Positions 48,434 to 61,333 of a DNA stretch of 64,000 nt are shown piece after piece. Source of the DNA: Leptospira bourretii. GTDB lineage: Bacteria > Spirochaetota > Leptospiria > Leptospirales > Leptospiraceae. The DNA lies in assembly GCF_004770145.1 (NCBI RefSeq), contig NZ_RQFW01000010.1, forward strand, positions 254,001 through 318,000, read 5' to 3'. The notes beneath the pieces are model-generated. The model did no database searches, was not told the origin of the DNA, and saw only the letters and a program-made list of their open reading frames with translations. Each line of letters opens with the position of its first letter. Position 1 is the stretch's first letter. The translations under genes were made by a program, and so were the position numbers.

Positions 48434-50136
48434 AAGAAACACTTAACACATCCGAAAGAATTTTTTATCGAATTTTACTGCTCCTGGCAGCCCTTCCTGT
48501 TTTGTTCACTCTGCCTTTGGATGTGATTGACATTGATAGTTCGCAGTATGCAAGTATTAGCCGTGAACTCGTGTTATCTGGAGATTTTTTTACTTTATTT
48601 GACAATGGTAGAAGATACTTAGATAAACCCATCTTAACCTTTTGGACCATTGCAACTTCGTTTTCTCTTTTTGGAATCAGTAATATTGCCTTCCGAATTC
48701 CGGCTATTTTACTCAGTTTACTTTCCGTTTATTCCATTTATCGCATTACCATTTTAACAGGTGGAAAAGAAAGACAAGGTTATTTGGCCTCTTTTGCTTA
48801 TCTTTTGGCACCTGGATTTTATGCGATGGTTGTGGATCCAAAAATCGATGTATATCTTACCGCCTATTTGGTGTTTACGTATCATTTTTATTATTTAGGA
48901 AGAAAGAAAAATCCTAACTATTTTTACTTAATGTATCTGATGATGTCTATGGGATTTATCACCAAAGGTCCCATTTCTGTGGTCATTCCTGCTTTGTCTA
49001 TTGGTGGGGATATTCTATTTCGAAGGGATTGGAAGTTACTTCTATCGATGCGAGTGCCAACAGGAATTCTCGTTCTTGCGTCCCTCCCGGCTTTTTGGTG
49101 TGTTCTATTATACAAAAGTTTTAATTCCTATGGGCCATCTTTCTTTTTGTGGATCCAATCCTTTGGTCGTTTCTACAAAGAAATGTATGATGTGAAGTTC
49201 GATCCATTTTACTTTTATAAATCTTTTTCATGGGCTTTCTTTAGTGGAGTGGTGCCCATGATCATTTACATTGCCTTTCGCACTTATAATTATATCAAAT
49301 CCCTTGGATGGAAAGAAATACTTCGGAAAATCCGTTCGAACGAATACAAAAACATCGACTTTGTGATTCCGTTTTGGGTATTTCTCTTTTTGTTTTTGAT
49401 TTCTTTTTCTAGATTTCCACTCCCGCAGTACACGTATTGGGTGCTTCCGGGGGCTGCTCTTTATTTTGGAAAGATTGCCGAAGAAAGTTTATTCCGTTCG
49501 AGTGTAGAAAGACTTCGTCCTTCTTTTCTCATTGCAGGACTTGTCTATCTCGTGGGGTATTTTCTCATTCCGGTTTTTGTGGCAGATGTAGGTATCGTGT
49601 ATTATGTATTCGGTGCCATTGGAATTTTACTGATTTTGTTACTGGCCCAACTCATTCCTTTGGAAGTGCTTGTCACACTCGTTGGTGCTACTTTGTTTTT
49701 TAGCTCCATTAGTTTACAGTTTTATCCACTCCTCACAAGTTACCAACCAGCAAAAGAGTTTGGTGCCAAAATCAAAGAGTTGGAGCCAAACGAACCGGTT
49801 GTGTATACATTTTGGTTGTCCAATTCCAAAAGGTCTTACGGGTTTTATGCAGAGAGAAACTTCCGCAACGTCTATGATAAAGACAAATTGGACCGACTTT
49901 GGTCGGAAAAACCAGAAAGGCTACTCATCCTACCTTCGGAAAAACTAAGCCAATTAGAAGAATTTGCCGGAAAGGAATACACGGTTGAGCCGGTTCTGGA
50001 AAGGGAATCCTTCAAAGTGGCCACTCCCACGGTCGGTTTTTTGAAAAAAGAGACAAGGAGCCTTGTCACAAAGAAAATTTCTTTGGTTTGGCTAAAAAAA
50101 ATTCAGGGGAAATCTTCTAAAAATTCGAAAGTATAA
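48430..50136 (+). CDS. GT39/ArnT-type membrane glycosyltransferase
   Basis: A 568-residue multi-span membrane protein (about 12 spans) of the dolichyl-phosphate-mannose/ArnT type, using polyprenyl-phosphate sugar donors. The first periplasmic loop has LDVIDIDSSQYASISREL with the acidic pair of the family, and later DPKIDVYL and SMGFITKGP parts follow the pattern. The acceptor may be lipid A or a protein; not deducible. Start ATG at 48430 overlaps the upstream stop as ATGA; 48403 is open too. It is followed by a strong terminator. Confidence 0.82.
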   Translation: MKETLNTSERIFYRILLLLAALPVLFTLPLDVIDIDSSQYASISRELVLSGDFFTLFDNGRRYLDKPILTFWTIATSFSLFGISNIAFRIPAILLSLLSVYSIYRITILTGGKERQGYLASFAYLLAPGFYAMVVDPKIDVYLTAYLVFTYHFYYLGRKKNPNYFYLMYLMMSMGFITKGPISVVIPALSIGGDILFRRDWKLLLSMRVPTGILVLASLPAFWCVLLYKSFNSYGPSFFLWIQSFGRFYKEMYDVKFDPFYFYKSFSWAFFSGVVPMIIYIAFRTYNYIKSLGWKEILRKIRSNEYKNIDFVIPFWVFLFLFLISFSRFPLPQYTYWVLPGAALYFGKIAEESLFRSSVERLRPSFLIAGLVYLVGYFLIPVFVADVGIVYYVFGAIGILLILLLAQLIPLEVLVTLVGATLFFSSISLQFYPLLTSYQPAKEFGAKIKELEPNEPVVYTFWLSNSKRSYGFYAERNFRNVYDKDKLDRLWSEKPERLLILPSEKLSQLEEFAGKEYTVEPVLERESFKVATPTVGFLKKETRSLVTKKISLVWLKKIQGKSSKNSKV

Positions 50137-50167
50137 CTAGGCTAAATTGTGTAAGTCTGGTTTTTAG

Positions 50168-50202
50168 GGCCCTTCGATGTCAGAATCAGGGCCTTTTTTT
50201 TT
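50168..50202 (+). terminator. rho-independent terminator after the GT39-type gene
   Basis: GGCCCT and AGGGCC form a six-pair stem closed by an inner GAT/ATC pairing and followed by nine T residues, about 30 bases after the gene stop. A classical terminator for the rlmN to glycosyltransferase run. Confidence 0.8.
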
Positions 50203-50362
50203 GCCCTTTTTGTGCCACCAAAACATCCATTGCGGATTCATCCTAACTGAACATTGTTTTCAAACGAAACAAAAAAGAAGCTTGTCAGTTTGGAAATTAA
50301 TTTCAATAAATCCTTCGTTTCCCTCTTAAAAATTTCACCAAAACACGTCACATACAGGGTAT

Positions 50363-52363
50363 ATGAAGAGTTTAAAATACATTCTTGGTCTCTATACATT
50401 TATTTCCATTTTAGTTTTATCCACTGTTGTATCGGCTCTCATTTTGTATTTGAATTGGGGACTTCTCCTGAAAGTTTACCGAGGAGAAATGGAAAACGCC
50501 GGCAAAAGTGCAGGGGCTGAACTTTCCAATTATTATAAATCACAACTTCGTATTGCAGGCATTCTTTCCAAACAAAGAGAAATCAAAGAATCTTTCCAAT
50601 CGGGAAAATCTAAATTTGCAACAGACTTTCTTGTTGGTATTATGCAAGAAGCAAATGGAGAATACGAAAATATCTTTTTATCGGAGCCCATCCAAAACGC
50701 TAAAATTTTTGCCGCTGGGATTCCTAGGTCCATTGGATACCAATTGGAAGAATCCAAAACAGGGGACCATGTTGTTGTGGCTCTCAAAAAGCAATATTTG
50801 ATTGGTTCTGTCCAAGAGTCACCTATCACTGGTTTGCCGGTAAGTCTTGTTTCTTTTCCCATCGAAGACAATGGAAAGCTGATAGGCATTCTTTGGATCG
50901 CTTTAAACTTAGAACTTGTTTCCAAACGAATGGGAGAAGGGATCCATGTTGGTGCTAATGGATATATCACTGCCATCACCACCAAAGGAGTTGTGTTTGC
51001 TGGCCCCGATAAATCTAAAATTTTAAAATTAGACCTAAGTAAAATTCCAGAAGGTCGCCCCATCTTAGAAGCCAAAGACGGAGCCTATTTCGAGTATACG
51101 GAAAATGGAAAGGACTTTGCTTTTCTCATCAAACGATTGGAAGAATGGAATACCATCATCGGAGTGGTTCTTCCCAAATCCGATATGAATTCAGGATTCA
51201 TCCAAGTGGCGATTTTTGCCGTAGTCGTTGTGGTATTGATTACAGCTCTTGTGGTTTTGGGAGTGTTTCGGTTTCTCAAAAAACGTCTTCTACCTTTGGA
51301 AAACTCTGTTGTCATTTTGGACCAAATGGCAAAGGGAGATTTAACTGAATCATTTACTCTTACCAACCACGATGAGATTGGCCGAATGAATTTAGCCCTA
51401 GATGGTTTTGTCAAAAGCATCCGAAATTCTCTAGGAGAAATCCAAACAGTCGCAGAAGAGATTGCTTCTTCTGCCGAAGGTTTACGTGATTCCTCTTCTA
51501 GTTTTTCAGATATGGCCCAAGGAACCGCGGCATCCGCCGAAGAAATTTCAGCTACCACAGAAGAAGTAGCTGCCAGTATGGAAACAACTGCAACATCTAC
51601 TTCCAAACAACATAACAATATCATCGAATTCAATGAAAAGATTTTAGAATTATCCCAAGGTGCCATCCAAATTGAAAAGGATACCAAAGCGGCTCTTGCC
51701 AATACCGAAAACATAACCAAACAAGCCAAACTAGGTGGGGAATCACTCAACCAAATGAAGGAAGTGATTAATGTCATTTTGGAATCTTCTTCTGAAATGA
51801 AAGAAGTGATTGGGATCATTGACGAAATTTCGGACCAAACAAGTTTACTCGCACTGAATGCTGCGATTGAAGCGGCAAGAGCCGGAGAGGCGGGCCGTGG
51901 GTTTGCCATTGTGGCCGAGGAGATCTCCAAACTTTCCGACAAAACGGCTCATTCCATCCAAGCCATCGAGGACATGATTGGAAAAAATAGCAAAGAATTG
52001 GAAGAGGGGGCCAAAGGGATACGTTCTTCGGTAGAACTCCTCAATCTCATCATTAGAGACATAGCCGAAGTGGAAAGTGTGATGAAGCGGTTATCGGAAG
52101 CCACCAAAGCCCAATTGAACTATAACCAGGAAGTGGATGCAAGGTCCACCGAAGTGGGACTCGAATCCGAATCGATTCGTGGGGCCATTGAGGAACAAAA
52201 ACGAGCCATTGAACAAATTTCTCAGTCGGTGATTGGGATCAATAATGAAACCATGCACATCGCCACAGGATCTGACCAGGTGGCTTCCTCCTCGCAGAAA
52301 CTCTCCCATGCGGCCGACACCCTTCGAGCGATTACAAAACGGTTTACCATCGTAAAAAACTAA
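50363..52363 (+). CDS. methyl-accepting chemotaxis protein
   Basis: A 666-residue transmembrane receptor: TM1 about residues 9-32, a periplasmic Cache-like sensory domain to about 285, TM2 about 287-312, a HAMP domain about 310-365 and a cytoplasmic signalling domain to the end. The hairpin tip reads DQTSLLALNAAIEAARAGE, and the CheA/CheW contact area is intact. The ligand is unknown. The ATG at 50363 lies after the terminator of the previous gene, so it has its own promoter. A terminator follows. Confidence 0.95.
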   Translation: MKSLKYILGLYTFISILVLSTVVSALILYLNWGLLLKVYRGEMENAGKSAGAELSNYYKSQLRIAGILSKQREIKESFQSGKSKFATDFLVGIMQEANGEYENIFLSEPIQNAKIFAAGIPRSIGYQLEESKTGDHVVVALKKQYLIGSVQESPITGLPVSLVSFPIEDNGKLIGILWIALNLELVSKRMGEGIHVGANGYITAITTKGVVFAGPDKSKILKLDLSKIPEGRPILEAKDGAYFEYTENGKDFAFLIKRLEEWNTIIGVVLPKSDMNSGFIQVAIFAVVVVVLITALVVLGVFRFLKKRLLPLENSVVILDQMAKGDLTESFTLTNHDEIGRMNLALDGFVKSIRNSLGEIQTVAEEIASSAEGLRDSSSSFSDMAQGTAASAEEISATTEEVAASMETTATSTSKQHNNIIEFNEKILELSQGAIQIEKDTKAALANTENITKQAKLGGESLNQMKEVINVILESSSEMKEVIGIIDEISDQTSLLALNAAIEAARAGEAGRGFAIVAEEISKLSDKTAHSIQAIEDMIGKNSKELEEGAKGIRSSVELLNLIIRDIAEVESVMKRLSEATKAQLNYNQEVDARSTEVGLESESIRGAIEEQKRAIEQISQSVIGINNETMHIATGSDQVASSSQKLSHAADTLRAITKRFTIVKN

Positions 52364-52398
52364 AGGGCCTCGGCCAGAACCGCCTTTCCTTAGTCTAA

Positions 52399-52428
52399 GG
52401 CCGATCAGAATGGAGATCGGTCTTTTTT
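52399..52428 (+). terminator. rho-independent terminator after the chemoreceptor gene
   Basis: GGCCGATC (52399-52406) pairs with GATCGGTC (52415-52422) with one G-U, followed by six T residues (52423-52428), 36 bases after the gene stop. Confidence 0.8.
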
Positions 52429-52464
52429 GAAAAAGATAACGAGTGTTCGTTGGTATTTTGCTAA

Positions 52465-52489
52465 TTAATTGAGACTCGGTTTCAATTAA
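52465..52489. promoter_or_regulatory. imperfect palindrome upstream of the ACIII operon
   Basis: TTAATTGAGAC-TCG-GTTTCAATTAA has 11-base arms with one mismatch. It lies about 136 bases before the actA ATG, after the terminator of the receptor gene, so an operator for the ACIII operon is the obvious guess. No clear -10/-35 pair could be assigned beside it. Confidence 0.4.
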
Positions 52490-52624
52490 GAAAGTTCATA
52501 GAAAATTTACGATTATGTCTCTTTTCATGTTTTTTCGCATCCAAAACCCTTACATACTTGCTTTTTTTCTGATTTTACCTTTCCTTGTCAGAAGACAGTG
52601 TAAACGGATTCAGGAAATCTGCGA

Positions 52625-53137
52625 ATGAATATAAAAATACTCAAGATCTCTGTGCCTATCGTTGCAATTGCAGCACTAGCATATTTGATTTTTTCACCTA
52701 GCCGTTATGTGGGCTATTCACCCGACCAGCCCATCCCCTTCAACCATAAGATACATGCTGGCGATAACAAAATCGACTGTAAGTATTGCCATACTGGTGT
52801 TGAGAATTCGGCCCATGCCACAGTTCCCCCAAGTTCCACTTGTATGAACTGCCATGGAGCAGGTAACGTAGCGGGCAACCAAGAACATGTTAAGTGGCTC
52901 AAAGAACAATACGATAGCAATACTCCGGTATCCTGGGTAAAGGTTCATGACCAACCAGACTTCGTATACTTTAACCATTCACGACACGTACAACGCGGTG
53001 TCGATTGTTCCACATGCCACGGTAACATGGCAGAGATGGTAAAGGTTAGACAGTCCAAGTCCCTCAACATGGGATTTTGTGTCGATTGCCATAGAGAGAA
53101 CAATGCTCCTAACGATTGTTCTACGTGCCACAGATAA
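52625..53137 (+). CDS. actA: ACIII subunit ActA, pentahaem cytochrome c
   Basis: A 170-residue membrane-anchored protein (segment about residues 7-24) with five CXXCH motifs (CKYCH, CMNCH, CSTCH, CVDCH, CSTCH), the pentahaem ActA of Alternative Complex III. ACIII oxidises menaquinol and passes electrons to a cytochrome c or terminal oxidase in place of the bc1 complex. AGGAAA precedes the ATG. It is first in the actABCDEF run. Confidence 0.93.
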   Translation: MNIKILKISVPIVAIAALAYLIFSPSRYVGYSPDQPIPFNHKIHAGDNKIDCKYCHTGVENSAHATVPPSSTCMNCHGAGNVAGNQEHVKWLKEQYDSNTPVSWVKVHDQPDFVYFNHSRHVQRGVDCSTCHGNMAEMVKVRQSKSLNMGFCVDCHRENNAPNDCSTCHR

Positions 53138-53158
53138 TCGGGAGACAAGTAATAATTT

Positions 53159-56290
<3,132 letters not shown>

Positions 56291-56310
56291 CAGGGGAGAA
56301 CACAAAGGGA

Positions 56311-57684
56311 ATGTCATTAGCACAAGCAGTTCGAGATAAATTAGATATCCCCGACCTGGTAACAGGCGGGAAGTCGCTTAAAGATGTAACCGTTGATATC
56401 GCAAAACCAAACGAAGATTTCCCTACCAAACTTTGGTGGAATACCTTTCTTTTGGTTCTTACGATCACCCTGATCGACGTAGCCATCATCGGTTATTTGT
56501 TTTATGAAGGTCTTTACCTACTCGGGATCAATAACCCGGTAGGTTGGGGATTTTTCGTAGTCAACTTCGTATTTTGGATCGGTATCGGTCACGCAGGAAC
56601 TTTGATTTCTGCGGTTCTATTTCTTTTCCGTCAAGGTTGGAGAACAGGGATTAACCGCGCTGCAGAAGCGATGACCATCTTTGCCGTACTCGTTGCGGCA
56701 TCGAACCTCATCCTTCACGTAGGTCGTCCTTGGCTCGGATTTTGGTTGTTTCCTTATCCAAACGAAAGAGGTCCACTTTGGGTGAACTTCCGTTCCCCAC
56801 TGATTTGGGATACGTTTGCGGTATCAACCTACCTTTCCATCTCCATGGTGTTCTGGTATTTAGGACTCATTCCTGACCTTGCAACACTCCGTGACCGTGC
56901 CACCGAAACCTGGAGAAAGAACTTATACAACGTTCTTGCTTTCGGTTGGGTGGGTTCGGCTAGATCTTGGTCTCATTTGGAAATCGTTTCCATGATTCTC
57001 GCAGCTCTTTCCACTCCACTCGTTCTTTCGGTTCACACCATTGTATCCTTCGACTTCGCTGTTTCCATCCTTCCTGGTTGGCACACGACCATCTTCCCTC
57101 CATACTTTGTTGCCGGAGCGATTTTCTCCGGATTTGCGATGGTGGTAACACTGATGGTCATTGCTCGTGAAGTGTTCAATCTCAAGAACTACATCACGAT
57201 GAAACACTTGGACAACATGAATAAAATCATGATGGTAACAGGTCTTATCGTTGGTCTTGCTTACGGAACAGAATTCTTTATCGCTTGGTATTCTGGAAAT
57301 GAATACGAAGTGTTCGCATTCTGGAATAGAGCTTTTGGTCCTTACGGTTGGGCATACTTTATCATGATCTCCTGTAACGTATTGTCACCGCAGGTGTTCT
57401 GGTTCCGCAAACTTCGTTACAACATCCCTGTGATGTTTGTGGCTTCCCTTGTGGTAAACGTAGGTATGTGGTTTGAACGTTTTGTGATCATGATGACTCT
57501 GAACCGAGACTTTTTACCATCCAGCTGGGCCATGTATACACCGACACTTTTCGACTACGCGATGTTAATCGGAACTTTCGGTATCTTCTTTACTCTCTTC
57601 CTTCTCTGGTGCCGAATTATGCCAGTGATTGCGATTGCAGAAGTAAAAACAGTGATGCCACAGAAAGAAGGAGCACACCACTAG
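56311..57684 (+). CDS. actC: ACIII subunit ActC, NrfD-like quinol-oxidising membrane subunit
   Basis: A 457-residue polytopic protein (about ten spans) of the NrfD/PsrC type, which carries the quinol site of ACIII in the membrane. The N-terminal ~45 residues are soluble. The span pattern includes [13 protein letters not shown] with a His typical of the quinol-site helix. AAAGGGA precedes the ATG at 56311. It lies 20 bases after actB and 1 base before actD. Confidence 0.92.
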   Translation: MSLAQAVRDKLDIPDLVTGGKSLKDVTVDIAKPNEDFPTKLWWNTFLLVLTITLIDVAIIGYLFYEGLYLLGINNPVGWGFFVVNFVFWIGIGHAGTLISAVLFLFRQGWRTGINRAAEAMTIFAVLVAASNLILHVGRPWLGFWLFPYPNERGPLWVNFRSPLIWDTFAVSTYLSISMVFWYLGLIPDLATLRDRATETWRKNLYNVLAFGWVGSARSWSHLEIVSMILAALSTPLVLSVHTIVSFDFAVSILPGWHTTIFPPYFVAGAIFSGFAMVVTLMVIAREVFNLKNYITMKHLDNMNKIMMVTGLIVGLAYGTEFFIAWYSGNEYEVFAFWNRAFGPYGWAYFIMISCNVLSPQVFWFRKLRYNIPVMFVASLVVNVGMWFERFVIMMTLNRDFLPSSWAMYTPTLFDYAMLIGTFGIFFTLFLLWCRIMPVIAIAEVKTVMPQKEGAHH

Positions 57685-57685
57685 T

Positions 57686-58252
57686 ATGTATCTTCCAAAA
57701 TTAGAACAGTTTCACAAATATAAAGAAATGGATGAAGGAGTTCTCGGAATTTTCGAGACTCCGGAAGCTATCATGCATGCGGCTGAAAAAGCCAAAGAAA
57801 AAGACTACCAAGGATTTGATTGTATCCTTCCTTATCCTGTTCACGGGATCGATGAAGCGATGGGAACTCCAAGATCTGGACTTCCTTGGATCACTTTCTT
57901 TGCAGGGATTTTTGGATGCACGATTGGGATTCTTTTTCAGTATCTTACTCATGCCTATGACTGGCCTCTCAATATCTCTGGAAAATCTCTCAATGCATGG
58001 TTTGCCTATGTGCCAATCATCTTTGAATTAACAGTATTTTCTGCAGGGATTTACACTGTTGCGACACTATGTTTTTTAAGCGGTATTCCCAAAGCCACCC
58101 GAAGAATCCTTCACCCGGATTTGACATCTCACAGATTCGGACTTTGGATTCCAAAATCTGCAAAAGGTTATAACGAATCAGAAGTGGTTTCTTTCGTAAA
58201 AGGCCTTGGTGGATCGGAAGTAACCGTGGTAAAACCGGAGAACCAAAAATGA
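57686..58252 (+). CDS. actD: ACIII subunit ActD
   Basis: A 188-residue protein with a soluble N-terminal domain (about 1-65, with GIFETPEAIMHAAEKAKE) and two membrane spans (about 70-90 and 110-135), the usual layout of ActD, which packs beside ActC. The N-terminal domain includes DCILPYPVHGIDEAMG. It overlaps actE by four bases (ATGA). Confidence 0.9.
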   Translation: MYLPKLEQFHKYKEMDEGVLGIFETPEAIMHAAEKAKEKDYQGFDCILPYPVHGIDEAMGTPRSGLPWITFFAGIFGCTIGILFQYLTHAYDWPLNISGKSLNAWFAYVPIIFELTVFSAGIYTVATLCFLSGIPKATRRILHPDLTSHRFGLWIPKSAKGYNESEVVSFVKGLGGSEVTVVKPENQK

Positions 58253-58836
58253 AACAAAACATCTTTAGAGTTTTAGCACTTGCGGGACTCCTTGTTCTCG
58301 TGAATTGCGATTACAAAACTCCCGTTTATGAATACTTTCCTAGTATGTATGATTCTCCTGCGCGTGAGTCACAAGAAGCTGATTCTTTTGCAACAAATGG
58401 ATCTGCTTCTCGGATTCCACCCAAAGGCGCAATCCCTGTAGGATATTTTCCATACCCATATGCAGCAGAGGCAACTCCTGACACATTGCCAGGCGCAGAC
58501 AAAGGATTAAAAAATCCAATCGCCAAAGCAAACTTAGGTGACTTAATGATTGGTGAAAAACGTTACCAAACCTACTGCACACCTTGCCATGGGGTAAGGG
58601 GTCTTGGGAATGGAACGGTTGTCGGACCTGCTCCAAGGTTCCAACAATCACCTCCTTCTGTTGTGTCTGATAAAATCAAAGGTTGGTCTGATGGACAAAT
58701 CTATCATATCATCACGATGGGTCGTGGTCTCATGGGAAGTTATGCTTACCAAATCGAACCAGAAGACAGATGGAAGCTCATTGCTTACATCCGAAAACTT
58801 CAAGAATATGAAGTTCAAAATAAAAAGGCGAACTAG
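58249..58836 (+). CDS. actE: ACIII subunit ActE, monohaem cytochrome c lipoprotein
   Basis: A 195-residue lipoprotein-type cytochrome (lipobox LVLVNC, Cys20) with a single haem motif CTPCHG at about residues 109-114 and a distal Met region near MGRGLMGSY. ActE is the monohaem cytochrome of ACIII and probably passes electrons outward. The start overlaps actD and the gene leads to actF 8 bases later. Confidence 0.92.
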   Translation: MKQNIFRVLALAGLLVLVNCDYKTPVYEYFPSMYDSPARESQEADSFATNGSASRIPPKGAIPVGYFPYPYAAEATPDTLPGADKGLKNPIAKANLGDLMIGEKRYQTYCTPCHGVRGLGNGTVVGPAPRFQQSPPSVVSDKIKGWSDGQIYHIITMGRGLMGSYAYQIEPEDRWKLIAYIRKLQEYEVQNKKAN

Positions 58837-58844
58837 GGGAAATT

Positions 58845-60095
58845 ATGAGCTCTACAAAAGCAGCGAAACTAGACGAAAAATTACTGCAGTTCCAACTGCC
58901 AGTTACTCTTCGTAATGCCCTCATTGCTATGATCGGAGTGGGAGTGGTGAGTTTTCTCATCGCTTTCCTCGGATTTGGTCATGAAACATCTCGTCATATG
59001 GACGAAGCTGGTCATTTCCATCATACAAATTTAGGTTACCATGTTTTACTCATTGGAACTTACTTTGTTGTGGGTCTTGCCATCACAGGAATCTTTTTTA
59101 CAGCAATCCAACACTTAACGGGATCTCATTGGTCTGTCACTGTTAGACGACTTTTTGAAACTTACGGACTTTTTACACCAATCGCAGGTCTTTTGCTTGT
59201 GGGTGTAATTTTTGGAATGCATGACCTTTATGAATGGGCGGATGCAACAGTTCGTGAAAACGACCACCTCATCCACCACAAATCAGGTTACCTAAACCCA
59301 ACAGCTTTCATCATTCGATGTGTGGCTTTCATTGGTATTTGGTCAGTATTTGCTTACATCTTTCATGGAAAGTCAGTGGGTCAGGACAAAGATAAGGTTG
59401 TGGATACAACCAAAACTTTGGCAAAGATCTCTGGGGGATTTATTCTCTTCTTTGCACTTTCTTGGTGTTTTATGGCATTTGACCTTCTCATGTCACTCAC
59501 TCCGCACTGGTTTTCTACTATGTTTGGTGTGTATGCATTTGCAGGTGCTTTCCAAACTTCCCTTGCTTCTTACTTAATTGTCATCGCAATTTTGAAGAAA
59601 AACGGATACCTTGGTGAAGCAGTCAACGAAAACCATTACCATGACATTGCAAAATTCCTTTTGGGTATGACAACTTTTTGGGCTTATGTTGGGTTCTCTC
59701 AATTTATGCTCATTTGGTATGCAAACATTCCAGAAGAAACTTTCTTCTACGAAATGCGTATGACTGGCGGATGGGGATATACAACTCTCGCACTTCCTTT
59801 TGTGAAGTTCGTGATTCCATTCCTTCTTCTTCTCAATCGTCCCAACAAAAGAGACATTGATTTCCTTTGGAAATTGGCAGCTTGGATTCTAGTCACTCAG
59901 TTCTTTGAACTATTCTGGTTGGTTTTCCCTGCAAACTTCGAAAAGTTTTCTATCCTTCACTTTGTTTTAGCATTCGGTGGAACAGTGGGTGTGGTAGGAA
60001 TCTTCGGATTCTTTATCTTCAAAAAGTTGGAAAAACACAGCTTAGTTCCGGTTGGAGACCCTCGTTTGGATGAGTGCCTCCACCACCACCAATAG
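58845..60095 (+). CDS. actF: ACIII subunit ActF, NrfD-like membrane subunit
   Basis: A 416-residue polytopic protein (about ten spans), the second NrfD-like subunit of ACIII, similar in layout to ActC but without a confirmed quinol site. The His-rich stretch HETSRHMDEAGHFHH follows the first span, and a His-rich tail (ECLHHHQ) ends the protein. The ATG is preceded by GGGGAAATT. It is the last ACIII structural gene; the SH3-type gene follows 4 bases after its stop. Confidence 0.92.
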   Translation: MSSTKAAKLDEKLLQFQLPVTLRNALIAMIGVGVVSFLIAFLGFGHETSRHMDEAGHFHHTNLGYHVLLIGTYFVVGLAITGIFFTAIQHLTGSHWSVTVRRLFETYGLFTPIAGLLLVGVIFGMHDLYEWADATVRENDHLIHHKSGYLNPTAFIIRCVAFIGIWSVFAYIFHGKSVGQDKDKVVDTTKTLAKISGGFILFFALSWCFMAFDLLMSLTPHWFSTMFGVYAFAGAFQTSLASYLIVIAILKKNGYLGEAVNENHYHDIAKFLLGMTTFWAYVGFSQFMLIWYANIPEETFFYEMRMTGGWGYTTLALPFVKFVIPFLLLLNRPNKRDIDFLWKLAAWILVTQFFELFWLVFPANFEKFSILHFVLAFGGTVGVVGIFGFFIFKKLEKHSLVPVGDPRLDECLHHHQ

Positions 60096-60099
60096 GAGA

Positions 60100-60621
60100 A
60101 TGGAATTGAAAAACAAAATTGTATTACTCATGATTGTGGGAGCAAGTTTCATAGCTTGTTCCAAAAATGCGGAAGTCACTTGGCATAAAAATTGTGATGC
60201 CAAAACAAACAAAGCAAGTTTGGATTTTACAGTTCCTTTGTATTCAGAAGCAGATTCTAATTCAAAAGTAGTGGAATTTGTTCCTGCAGGAACAGTAGTG
60301 AAAATATTTGATGCTCGTAACCACAACGTTTGGGCTCCGAAGTATTTTGTAAAAGTGCAAACGGCGAAAAACGAAGGTTATATGAGCCCTCGTTGTTTTG
60401 TTGTGAGCCAAGATCCAGAAGTTAGTGTTTGGAGATATTCCAAAGGCCTAGTAAAAGAGTATAACCCATTTTACAGCCCAACAGACAAAGAACATTATCC
60501 ACGTGGATTTGAGTATGGTAGCTTAAAAGATCTTCCGAAAGATAAGATCCCACTTTCTGATCTTACGAAAGGTTTGGAAGAAGTTCCTTACACAAACAAA
60601 AACATGTTAAAACAAAACTAA
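60100..60621 (+). CDS. SH3-domain-like lipoprotein at the end of the ACIII operon
   Basis: A 173-residue lipoprotein (lipobox GASFIAC, Cys20 from ATG 60100). Residues about 30-80 have a bacterial SH3-type pattern (VPLYSEADSNSKVVEFVPAG and GYMSPRCF). The ATG is only one base from AGGAG, whereas the in-frame TTG at 60106 is spaced about 7 bases from it and may be the true start. Position suggests an ACIII-associated accessory or assembly factor, an inference. No cytochrome oxidase gene follows. Confidence 0.7.
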   Translation: MELKNKIVLLMIVGASFIACSKNAEVTWHKNCDAKTNKASLDFTVPLYSEADSNSKVVEFVPAGTVVKIFDARNHNVWAPKYFVKVQTAKNEGYMSPRCFVVSQDPEVSVWRYSKGLVKEYNPFYSPTDKEHYPRGFEYGSLKDLPKDKIPLSDLTKGLEEVPYTNKNMLKQN

Positions 60622-60686
60622 GATTCTACTGTTTGATTTTGTATTCGGGACTAGATCCTGGATCTATCATCGATCAGATCTTTATA

Positions 60687-60718
60687 AAAAGACCCAAGGG
60701 AAACCAAGGGTCTTTTTT
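60687..60718 (+). terminator. rho-independent terminator after the ACIII operon
   Basis: AAAAGACCC pairs with GGGTCTTTT around a 12-base loop, and the second arm runs into six T residues (60713-60718), about 65 bases after the SH3-type gene stop. Confidence 0.8.
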
Positions 60719-60820
60719 ATTGAATCTAATAGAAAGCCCAAAACGTACGTTTCTTTTTAAATCCCGTAGTCCCATCCAAATCAATTTTCCTTAAAAAGAA
60801 AAATTTGTGTTTGCTGTATT

Positions 60821-60847
60821 TATATATCTTAGTTACTAAGATATATA
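60821..60847. promoter_or_regulatory. MarR-type operator: perfect 12-base-arm palindrome
   Basis: TATATATCTTAG-TTA-CTAAGATATATA has two perfect 12-base arms around a 3-base centre, 30 bases upstream of the MarR-type gene ATG. A related half-site (TTAAGATATA) follows at about 60853-60862. Autoregulation by the MarR protein is the natural reading. Confidence 0.7.
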
Positions 60848-60877
60848 GTCATTAAGATATAGTTGAACTTGGAACCA

Positions 60878-61333
60878 ATGGAAACTTCAAATTTCAAAAT
60901 AACCACACGTAAATACTTTGAAACGGCTCTGAACATGCATGAGGCCATTGCAAAAAAGGCCGGTCTTTCGGGAACAGATCATAAATATTTGGGATACCTG
61001 ATTGAAAATGGTGAGATGAGTGCCGGAGAATTGGCAAAGATTTCTGGCCTTACGACAGGAGCCATTACCGGTGTGATTGACCGGTTAGAGAAAAATAAAT
61101 TAGTAAAACGGAAATTTTTACAGGTGGATAGACGAAAGGTGATGATTGTTCCTAATTTAGAAAAAGCAAACCAATTGTTTGCACCGATCTTTAAAAAATT
61201 ACAAAAAGATACTGACCTTTTGATTTCTAGTTTTACAAGTCGGGACTTAGAAGTGGTTCATCGATATTTTGAATCAGCCATCGGAATTATGGAGAGAATC
61301 TCTAAAAATTTACAGGGAAAAAATGAACTATGA
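60878..61333 (+). CDS. MarR-family transcriptional regulator
   Basis: A 151-residue winged-helix regulator with MSAGELAKISGLTTGAITGV helix-turn-helix and the wing KRKFLQVDRRKVMIV. MarR proteins are dimers that bind palindromic operators, often releasing DNA on ligand binding. I use the ATG at 60878; a TTG at 60863 would add five residues. A strong palindrome is just upstream. Its stop overlaps the next gene as ATGA, so that membrane protein is the likely co-regulated partner. Confidence 0.9.
   Translation: METSNFKITTRKYFETALNMHEAIAKKAGLSGTDHKYLGYLIENGEMSAGELAKISGLTTGAITGVIDRLEKNKLVKRKFLQVDRRKVMIVPNLEKANQLFAPIFKKLQKDTDLLISSFTSRDLEVVHRYFESAIGIMERISKNLQGKNEL

Noticed and set aside
51085..51942. 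Minus-strand ORF of 285 codons opposite the chemoreceptor
   Set aside because: A shadow of the repetitive Glu/Ala/Ser-rich MCP domain; no family resemblance.
60652..60666. Perfect palindrome TAGATCC-T-GGATCTA after the SH3-type gene
   Set aside because: GATC-rich 15-base repeat with no promoter nearby and just before a terminator; may be chance or part of the transcript end, not enough to call.
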